Below, in pieces: positions 1 to 8,400 of a stretch of DNA of 64,000 nt. A program made the position numbers and the translations under genes. Each line of letters begins with the position of its first letter. Within the stretch, counting starts at the first letter, position 1. The stretch is taken from NCBI RefSeq assembly GCF_000687935.1, contig NZ_JHZZ01000001.1:2800001-2864000 (forward strand). Direction: 5' to 3'. Origin of the DNA: Polaribacter sp. Hel_I_88 (lineage in GTDB: Bacteria; Bacteroidota; Bacteroidia; Flavobacteriales; Flavobacteriaceae). The notes under the pieces are model-generated. The model was not told the origin of the DNA and searched no databases. It worked only from the letters and a program-made list of their open reading frames with translations.

Positions 1-88
1 CTTGTTTGAGTTCGTGCTTGGTAAGCTTAAAATAGTTTACTAGAACTTCTGGTAATAATAATTTTATAACATCAATTGAAACCTCCAA
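1..88 (-). mobile_element. ISAon1-like transposase, N-terminal region, cut by window edge
   Basis: On the minus strand the frame reads LEVSIDVIKLLLPEVLVNYF and then KLTKHELKQ before leaving the window. This resembles the start of the N-terminal protein of ISAon1-family elements, which typically opens with a (L/I)LKLLLPE.L...F.LTKH pattern. No ATG is present at the expected start; a TTG at 88-86 would serve, preceded by little that looks like a ribosome binding site. The element continues off the left edge, so whether it is intact cannot be judged. Family assignment rests on motif memory only. Confidence 0.55.
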
Positions 89-93
89 ATCTT

Positions 94-276
94 TAATATT
101 TTAAAAATTCAAAGTTTTGCTTTTTATCTTTACTCCACAACTTTTGGACTTGATCCAATCTTTTCTCGATTAGTTTTTCATACCATTTAGAATTTATAAT
201 CAAAGCTGAAGGTTTAACTTTAGTTTGATTGTAAAACCAAGATAAATTTTGACAAAGATTATCTGTTTTTTATATC
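94..276 (-). pseudogene. Decayed coding fragment of unknown family
   Basis: A minus-strand frame of about 60 codons without a start codon ends at a TAA at 96-94. It has normal protein-like composition (contains NLSWFYNQTKVKPSALI and later KLWSKDKKQNFEFLKY), and a TAA interrupts it upstream near 279. It looks like the C-terminal remnant of a gene next to the insertion sequence remnant. I do not recognise the family. Confidence 0.35.
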
Positions 277-279
277 TGT

Positions 280-765
280 ATATTATTTAAAAAGAATTTT
301 TTCAACTTTAAGCATAATATAAAGTAAATATTTATTTTTTGCTACTAGTAGTTTTATTTTTTCTTAGTTTGAAAATAGTTCTGGTTTGTATTTTAAAGAT
401 TTTTGTAAAATTTTGCTAACCTTTTCTACTTTAGTTTCTTTAATTATTCCAATTAATGCTCTATTATTATCTTATACTTTTATAATCATAATGTATAAAT
501 TTCTATTTGAAAAGACAGTTTTAATCAATAGATTTTTTTTTCATTATTTTGAGCAAACCAACACCAATTTTTATCGTACTTTTTCTGATTTAGCTCTACA
601 ATACAAGAACTTCTTAAAATAATAAATTTAATAACATTATTTATTTATCCAAATCTTAAGTGTTTTAAAGATTAAAATTAAGTATGATTGGCAATAGTTA
701 ATGTTGGAATAGAAAACAATTATAGCCTTACTTTTTTGATTACATTAATACTATTCATGGAAAAT
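280..765. other. AT-rich stretch without a convincing gene
   Basis: About 480 very AT-rich bases between the decayed fragment and the stop codon of the first large gene. A 78-codon hydrophobic frame at 386-622 starts at TTG, lacks an upstream signal and has the composition expected of AT-rich noncoding DNA, so I do not call it. No terminator hairpin or repeat was seen here. Confidence 0.5.
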
Positions 766-3700
766 TTATTTAAATGAACTATTAATTAATTTTTTTGTGA
801 TAATATATTCATTATCAATAATAAACTTTACAAAATAAATACCTGTTTTAGTATTTAAAAGTTGAAAAGAATGATTTCTACTATTGTTTAAAATATTAAT
901 TTTTTTTCCTGTAATATCATACACTAGAATTTTTACATCATTATAAGATTCTAAACCCTTAAAATAAACAAAATTATTTGATGAAACTGGGTTTGGATAT
1001 AATTGAACTTTATCACTTAAAGGAAAATATTTTGTAGAGGACGCTGTATTACAAGAAGTTGTTGGATCTGAAGCATTTTGAGCTCTAATCCAATCAATCT
1101 CAAAACTTACATTGTTATCATTTGTTGGGTCTATTCTAAAACCTTTTATTGTTTTCCCCTGCCAATTGCTGTTTGAAGATAGATTTAATTTTAATTCTTG
1201 CCAATCTCCATTTCCTGTATAATCTACACTACTTGTTCTTGTAGATGAAATTCCACCATCTTCATTTATCCAAAATAATTGAAACTTTGTGGAATTAATA
1301 TTAGCTTTCATTCTAATGGTTAAATCAGAAATTTGGGAACCAGAAAGTGAAACAAAATTTGTGTTTGTAATTTTTGGATCTGCTGAGTTACTTGTTCCTT
1401 TTAAAACGCCATTTGTTTCTTCAATATCGGTTATAAAATCTAAATTATATCCGTTAAAAATATCATCACCATTAAACTCTAAGGCAAAATCTGAAGCAGA
1501 ATCAATATTCCTACATAAATCTTCTTCTTCTTTATTATTTAAACCATCCTTATCATTATCAGCTTCACACTGTGAAGGGTCAATAGCATTATTTGCTCTT
1601 AGATAATCTATTTCGAATGTAGTATTTGCATTATTTGTTGGGTCTATTCTTAAACCTGTAATTGTTTTTCCTTTCCATTCTGTATCATTTGATAAGTCTA
1701 AAACTATTTCTTGCCAATCTCCATTTCCTGTATAGTTTTCAAAAATAGTTCTTGAGGATGCAAAGCCTGCATCATCTGATGTAGACCAAAAAAGCTGAAT
1801 TCTGGTATTGGCTCTATCTGCTTTATATCTAAAAGTTAATGTATTTATATCATCGCCTTCTAACGCTAAAAAGCTTGGTTTAATGATTTTAGGATCTCCA
1901 CCAATCGAAGTCCCTTTTAGAACACCATCATTCTCTTCTAAATTATCTATAGAATCAACTTCATAACCATCAAAAAGAGTGCTATCACTATTAAATTCTA
2001 ATGCAAAATCAGAAGCGGAATTTTGATTTCTACAACCGTTTATTTCATCAGCATCTAAAATACCATCTCCATCTGAATCTTGATTTACAAATGTTGATGA
2101 AACACTAAAATTATCTGGAATATCGATTCCTAAATTTATACCATCAATAGTAATATTAGCTGAAGAAGCAGTATTAATATCTCCAATATATTTTTCATGA
2201 AAACGCAATATTAATTTATTTACGTTTGTAAATTTATCAAAATGATTGTCTTGCCCAATTCTAACATTCGCAATGTCTGATGAAGAGTACGTTCCAACAC
2301 TAAAATGAGTTCCGTTTTCACTTCCTACTAAAACCTCAACATTTGGTCCAGTATAGTTGATACCTAACGTATTAAATTCTTCCCAAACTTGTCTTGATAC
2401 TAAATTAATTGCATAATCTGTATAACCATTAATTCCATTACCATTATTTTCTATTGAAAAATTTACTTTTCTGTTATTGTACGTGAAATTTGGGACGTTT
2501 AAATTGTCTGTTGTAGTTGCAATATCTCTAGAATCATCATTTGTTTCTATAGATCCAAAATCAAAAGAACGCACACTATAATCTATAAGTGTTACTTTAT
2601 TGATAATGTTTCCCCAACCAGAACTATCAAAACAATTTCCTGCAATACAAATAAAAGTAGCTCTGCTCTCATGCTTATAATCAGAACCAAATTGTCTTTG
2701 AAAAAAATCGCTTCTTTCTTGATTACTGATATGTTTGAAATAAAAAGTGTTGTCTTTAATAAGATATGCTTGAGATGCACTCGCTTTTAATTGTGCAAGA
2801 CTATTTACTCTTGTAGCATTTCCACCATAAGCAATGCCAGGAATATTTGGATATGCAACAATTACACTTTCAGAATTTGTTAAAGCACCATCTAAAGAAG
2901 CACTCATATATGTTGGTAATTTATGATATTGAAAATAATACGTGTAATCTAAATCGTTTGTAATTACGGGTGCATCAAAATATAATTGTTGTGTTTGTGA
3001 ATTATAAACAGCATGACTAGATTTGTCTGGGTATTCTGTAATAAAATATCTTGGTGTAAACCCAGTATCATCATCTTTATTTGTAAAGTCGATATCTTTA
3101 AAATAATTGTAAGTTTTATTTTTTGTTAACCAAGCACCCCATTCAGGTACCTCGATTGCATCTGTCATTTGAGTATTTGCACCTTTTTCATACAAATGAT
3201 TTTCTCTTGGATTTTTTATAATTATTGGTCTTACATTTGTTCCTGCAACACCTGTTACACTTCCATCTTCATCTATTAAACCACTTAAATACATATAACT
3301 AAAATAAGAAATATGATCAAAATCGAACTTTGAATCTTCTTCTACGTCAGGTCCATAAGTAATTCCTCTAGCAAAGTGATTGGTAGACTTTCTTGAAGCT
3401 CCATTTATTTGAAAACAATATGAGTTTGCGCCATTTGAATTAAACCCGTCAAAATGTGTATCTACAATTCCTGATGGGCCATCATAAATACTATGTCCTC
3501 TAAACGCATTTCCAAAATTATTTAAAGCTTGATTTGGATAAGGTAAAGATCTACCAGCTTGTAGTTCACTTGTAGATTGCGGATTTCCAATATTTGCAGA
3601 TTTACCAACAATTAAAGAATTGTATAAAGTTTGGTTGTAAGAAAAGAAATCGGCTCTTCCATTATCACCAAAATCACAATCGTAAAAATCCATTGTGTTG

Positions 3701-5265
3701 GCTCTTATCCAAACATTTCTATCTACAGATTTGTAGCCGTCAAAACGATTAATAATTGGTACAAACTGACTTCCGTCAGCATTTCTAGGTCTGTAATGAC
3801 CAGTAACAATTTCGTCTGAATCTCTGTCTATTCCACCATCAACACCCCAACTAAACAGGTTTGAATGTGCTTTGTTATCATCAAAAATTCCCATTGGTTG
3901 TATACCAGGTACGTAATCAGATTCAGGGCCGTCTAAAACATCATCTAAAATTAAATGCCAAAAGCCAGAACCATCTGAACCTGCAGAAACGTTGCCTATA
4001 AAATGGTTGTTAGGATTTGTAATCCAAAAAGTTGATGGAAAAGCCTCTGGATGTGCTCCTCTTCCAGAACCAATTCCTAAATCGTGAGGAGTTGTTTCTT
4101 CTCCTTCTTTAGGTCTTTTACATAATACACCTAAATTATTTTTGAATAAATTTCCTGTTTCACTACCGTTTTCTAAAAAATAACCATGTCCCAAAAAATC
4201 ATAACCAACATTGCCTTCTACAACTGTATTGTTTGTTCCATGAACTACGATTACTCTATTAAAAGATGTATGAATTCCTGCATTTTTAATATACTGACCA
4301 TCTGCATCTCCTAATAAATGCCAGTGCCAAGGATATTTACCAATTTGAGACTTTTGTCCCATTCTATACAATTCAATATTAGAAGCTTTAGAAATTGAAT
4401 TTGGCATCGACATAATGTGCCCACCAAAACCATTAGTTTCGCTAGAACTATCTCCTTGTATTTTTAAATTATGTGTTAATAAACCTACTTCTGCTCTTTC
4501 ATCTAAAATTAAATCTTTTTTACCATTGTTATAGATTTGTTCAACTCCAAAGTGCATAAATTCTAAAGGAGTATTCAATTTTAAAACTAAACCATTTATA
4601 GCAGTAATGGTTCTTTTTTCTGCTTGATGAGGATCAAAATCTGTTGAAGCAATAACAATTTCATCACCAACCTTCCAATTTATAGATTCTTTTAAAGTAA
4701 TGGTAATTGCGCCTTTTTCTGCAGTTGCGTTTAATTGTGTCCAAGTTTTTCTTGATGTTCCATGCAATTCTAACCTTGCATTGGTCATTACACCAATTAA
4801 TTTAGCACCCATAAGTGCATTGCCCATTAAAACTTCATTAGGATTTGAACCCGTTAAAGTAATTAAACCATTTCCTGTATAGTTGTTTGTTTCACTACCA
4901 ATTTGTAACAAACCTCCAGAATGAACCATGATTCCTTTTGTAGTTAAATCGAAATCGGTTATTAAGTTTTGTGGACTTAAAGTTCCATATACACCAATTG
5001 TTCTGGCATTAATTGTTCCTGATAAAGTAACTCTAATACTAGCAGGAATAATTACATCATCTACACTTGTTGGTATTTGCTTTGTACTCCAAATTGCTGC
5101 ATCATTCCAATTTCCATCTGCAATAGCTTGAATTGCTACTAATGAATTTGATGCAGAATAAAATTTGGCAGTAATAAGCTCTTTTTTTTCTGAAGGATTT
5201 GTAAAAGAGACTACTAAAAAGGCAGTTAATAAAATTGTAAAAACGGATAGTATTTTTTTCATCAT
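766..5265 (-). CDS. Secreted G8-domain, CEMIP/TMEM2-like beta-helix protein (1499 aa), T9SS substrate
   Basis: Seen: a signal peptide (residues 1-20), a G8-type domain at about 48-170 (GNWNDAAIWS...TSVDDVIIP), then a beta-helix region with blocks characteristic of the animal CEMIP/TMEM2 family: KYPWHWHLLGD (about 310-320), TSFNR (333-337), VVHGTNN, GYDFLGHGYFLENGSE (354-369) and STFWITNPNN (411-420). After about residue 1080 come a DSDGDGILD calcium-type repeat, two copies of a 140-residue beta-sandwich module (ending FEIDYLRANN and FEIDWIRAQN), and a C-terminal T9SS type A sorting domain (YPNPVSSNNFVYFKG...). Known: human CEMIP and TMEM2 are linked to hyaluronan depolymerisation. Inferred: a cell-surface or secreted depolymerase for the PUL substrate; no enzymatic function is established from sequence. 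It has its own upstream motif copy and is a paralogue of the next gene. Confidence 0.8.
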   Translation of the reverse strand: MMKKILSVFTILLTAFLVVSFTNPSEKKELITAKFYSASNSLVAIQAIADGNWNDAAIWSTKQIPTSVDDVIIPASIRVTLSGTINARTIGVYGTLSPQNLITDFDLTTKGIMVHSGGLLQIGSETNNYTGNGLITLTGSNPNEVLMGNALMGAKLIGVMTNARLELHGTSRKTWTQLNATAEKGAITITLKESINWKVGDEIVIASTDFDPHQAEKRTITAINGLVLKLNTPLEFMHFGVEQIYNNGKKDLILDERAEVGLLTHNLKIQGDSSSETNGFGGHIMSMPNSISKASNIELYRMGQKSQIGKYPWHWHLLGDADGQYIKNAGIHTSFNRVIVVHGTNNTVVEGNVGYDFLGHGYFLENGSETGNLFKNNLGVLCKRPKEGEETTPHDLGIGSGRGAHPEAFPSTFWITNPNNHFIGNVSAGSDGSGFWHLILDDVLDGPESDYVPGIQPMGIFDDNKAHSNLFSWGVDGGIDRDSDEIVTGHYRPRNADGSQFVPIINRFDGYKSVDRNVWIRANTMDFYDCDFGDNGRADFFSYNQTLYNSLIVGKSANIGNPQSTSELQAGRSLPYPNQALNNFGNAFRGHSIYDGPSGIVDTHFDGFNSNGANSYCFQINGASRKSTNHFARGITYGPDVEEDSKFDFDHISYFSYMYLSGLIDEDGSVTGVAGTNVRPIIIKNPRENHLYEKGANTQMTDAIEVPEWGAWLTKNKTYNYFKDIDFTNKDDDTGFTPRYFITEYPDKSSHAVYNSQTQQLYFDAPVITNDLDYTYYFQYHKLPTYMSASLDGALTNSESVIVAYPNIPGIAYGGNATRVNSLAQLKASASQAYLIKDNTFYFKHISNQERSDFFQRQFGSDYKHESRATFICIAGNCFDSSGWGNIINKVTLIDYSVRSFDFGSIETNDDSRDIATTTDNLNVPNFTYNNRKVNFSIENNGNGINGYTDYAINLVSRQVWEEFNTLGINYTGPNVEVLVGSENGTHFSVGTYSSSDIANVRIGQDNHFDKFTNVNKLILRFHEKYIGDINTASSANITIDGINLGIDIPDNFSVSSTFVNQDSDGDGILDADEINGCRNQNSASDFALEFNSDSTLFDGYEVDSIDNLEENDGVLKGTSIGGDPKIIKPSFLALEGDDINTLTFRYKADRANTRIQLFWSTSDDAGFASSRTIFENYTGNGDWQEIVLDLSNDTEWKGKTITGLRIDPTNNANTTFEIDYLRANNAIDPSQCEADNDKDGLNNKEEEDLCRNIDSASDFALEFNGDDIFNGYNLDFITDIEETNGVLKGTSNSADPKITNTNFVSLSGSQISDLTIRMKANINSTKFQLFWINEDGGISSTRTSSVDYTGNGDWQELKLNLSSNSNWQGKTIKGFRIDPTNDNNVSFEIDWIRAQNASDPTTSCNTASSTKYFPLSDKVQLYPNPVSSNNFVYFKGLESYNDVKILVYDITGKKINILNNSRNHSFQLLNTKTGIYFVKFIIDNEYIITKKLINSSFK

Positions 5266-5340
5266 TGTATTACAGCGTTAACAAATGAAAATAATCTATT
5301 TCAAATGTTAGCAAAAATTGAAAAAAAACATTAAAAAAGC

Positions 5341-5357
5341 ATCCTGTTCTTTCCTGT
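5341..5357 (-). promoter_or_regulatory. PUL motif copy upstream of the first G8 gene
   Basis: Minus strand reads ACAGGAAAGAACAGGAT: two ACAGGA units with a 10-base period. The gene-proximal end lies 76 bases from the ATG at 5265, exactly the spacing found for the paralogue at 10871. Confidence 0.65.
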
Positions 5358-5423
5358 AAATATGTTAAAATACTATAGTTTTAACTGCTTTTTAAGGTAT
5401 TTTGATTCTTTAAAATCTGTTTC

Positions 5424-8400
5424 TTAATCTACAACAATTTTTTTAGTAACTATTCCTTGAAGTGTTTGGAGCTTTATAATAAATATTCCAGCAGCTAAAT
5501 TTTCTATTGAAACAGTTTTTTGACCCTTAACATCAAAAGAATTTTGTAATACTTTTTTACCTGAAATATCATAAATTTCAATAGTTGCTTCACCTTCTTT
5601 TAATCCGTTTATTTTAAGATTTTTATCACTTTTAAAAATAGTTACAGAATTTAAAAAAGCATCATTTGTATGTAAAACGTTTGATGAACTTGTATGCAAA
5701 TAAAATCTTCCTATTCCATTTTGAGTATCCTCTAAAAACACTGTATAATTATCAGAAATTGCATCTAATTTTGTGGATTTATTTTTTAATCGATCTTCTA
5801 AATAAATATGCAATTCTGATGGTAAGTTTTGAGCTTCAACAGTAAAATTTATTTTTTTTCCTTTTGATGCAATTACCCCTAAAGGAATGATCATTTTTTC
5901 TAAACCTGAATTTGGTAATGCTTGTCTTTCCAATGGAATATGATCATCTGAATCTAACAAATTCGTGTACATACCAAAATCTAATTTTGATCCTGTAAAC
6001 AAACCAATATCTTTTCCTTTATCTAATCCAGTAGTTTGATTTACAGCATAATTAATAAAAGTTTCGCTGATTTTATCACCATCATTGATAGATAATTTTA
6101 TTGTTGGATTGCTGTTTTTATAAAAAGTAATGCCAGTTTGATGACTTTGCAAAGATTCTAGAATCGAAAAATTATTAGTTAAAGAGTTAGAAGCATTTAC
6201 AAAGAAACCTTGTCCAGGAGCAATATAAGCTGATGTTTCCAATCCAGAATAAGTTCCATTTATTGGATTCCAGATATATACAGTTTCATTAGCGTCAGCA
6301 ATATTATCAGCATTTGTGCCAGCATTATTGGTTGCATCCATTAATTCTGATACTCTTATGTAAGAAGGAAAAGGATTACCTATTAAATTCCAATTATTAC
6401 CTGTTCCTTGTGTTATTGATAAAATAACATCTGAGTCTGGAAATGTACCTACAAAAGGATATACTTCTTCATTATTATTTTGATAATTGGTCGTCTTTTT
6501 TCTAGTAGAAAAGCCAATACCTTGCTGAAATGTTGCTGATGTATTTCGTTGATGATATAACCAATTACCTCCAGCTGAGTTATTATAAAAAGCAACTCCT
6601 CTGTTTGCACCTGTACCTGTGGCAATAAAATTATCTAATATCCAATCATCATTAACAGTTTCACCAACAACTGGAGATGATATTAAGTTCCAAACTGCTG
6701 GATTAAAACCACCTCCTGTTTGAGGCAATGCAGTATTGTCTATTTCTGTAATAACTTTGTAAGTAAAAACTCCTGAAACTGATCCTTTAGCAATTAAAGT
6801 TCCTCCTCCATAAACAGTTGTAGAAGTTGCTGAAATGTTATTTGAACCAACATCTAAAGAAGCATTTTTTTGAATTACAATGTTCTTTGCAGCAATATTA
6901 GAAGATGCAATTGGGTTGTTTGGTACATTATTTGGAATAATAATATTTTCTACAGCAACTGGAGTATTTCCTCTAGACCAATTGCTATCTAATGCATATT
7001 CTGAAGTTGTACCCAACCAAATATTTGTATTTGCTGTTTGTGCTTCTGCAACTCCTAAATTAATATTTGCTTTTATCTGATTTTGTGATAAAACTTCTGT
7101 AGTAATCATAAAATCATCTAAATAACCATTTAAAAAACCAGCTGTTATAGAACTTTTTGATACACCAAAATTTAATTGTTGTGTGTTTCTATTGTTGTTT
7201 TCTGTTATTGTATTCCCAATAGAAGCGCTTCTTTCTTCTTCTCCATTAATATACATTTTAACAGTATCTGAACCAACATCCATCACCAAAGCTATATGAA
7301 CCCAACCCTTTAAAACAGGAGAAGTTGTAGAATTAAACCCTGCAGATTCTCCAAAAGAAGTATTAAAAAGTCCATTTCCTGAGGTTACTTGAAGGGGTCT
7401 TCCACTTAAACCTCCTGCTTCATCTTCTTGATGTACTATTTTTGGATTGCCAGCAATGTCATTAAATTTTACCCAAGTTGCTATTGTAAAAGAAGCTCCA
7501 GCATCAAAAGTACTACCAGAAGTTATATAAGGAGTTGCATTAAATAGTGCTGAATTCCCGAATTTACCAGCATCATAAATACTTACTGTATTTGCCGTTT
7601 TTGGGTTTAAAGTAACTATTGATTTTACATCATTTAAATTATTATCAAAAGGAAAATGCATTAGAATTTTAGAACTATCAATAGCATCTTGCCCAACAGA
7701 AGTAGACGATTGACTAAAGGTTTCAGGAGTATCTATTCCTAAAGTTATAGAGTTGATGCTTACGCTTTCTGAAGCAACTGTATTGATGTTTCCTATATTC
7801 GATTCGTGAAAACGAAGTGTTAGTTTCTTAACATTTGTAAATTTATCAAACTCATTATCTTGACCAATTTTTATTTTATTTGCATCTGATGAAGTATATG
7901 TTCCTATACTAAAATTAGTTCCATTTTCACTACCTACCAAAACTTCTACATCTGGACCTGTATAGTCTAAATTTAAAATTTCAAAGTTTTCCCAAACCTG
8001 TCTTGCTGCTAAATTAATTTCATAATCAGTATAACCATCTGTACCATTTCCATTATTGGTAACATCAAACTCAACTTGTCTGTTGCTGTATGTAAATGAT
8101 GGAACTGTTAAATTATCAGTTGTAATAGCATTATCTCTAGAATCGTTATTGGTTTCTACAGAACCTAAATTCATAGCACGAATACTGTAATCGATTAATG
8201 TAACATTATTGATAATATTACCCCAAGTAGAACTATCAGAACAATTGCCTGAATTACATATAAATGCATCTGTTTCGAACCTATAATCATGGCCAAATTG
8301 TCTTTGAAAAAAATCACTTTGAACTTCTGTACTTATTAGTTTAAAGTAAACTGTATTGTCTTTTATAAAATAAGCTTGTGATGCATTTGCTTTTAAACTG

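Noticed and set aside
386..622. 78-codon hydrophobic frame in the left gap
   Set aside because: TTG start, AT-rich composition, no upstream signal and no recognisable domain; explained by base composition.
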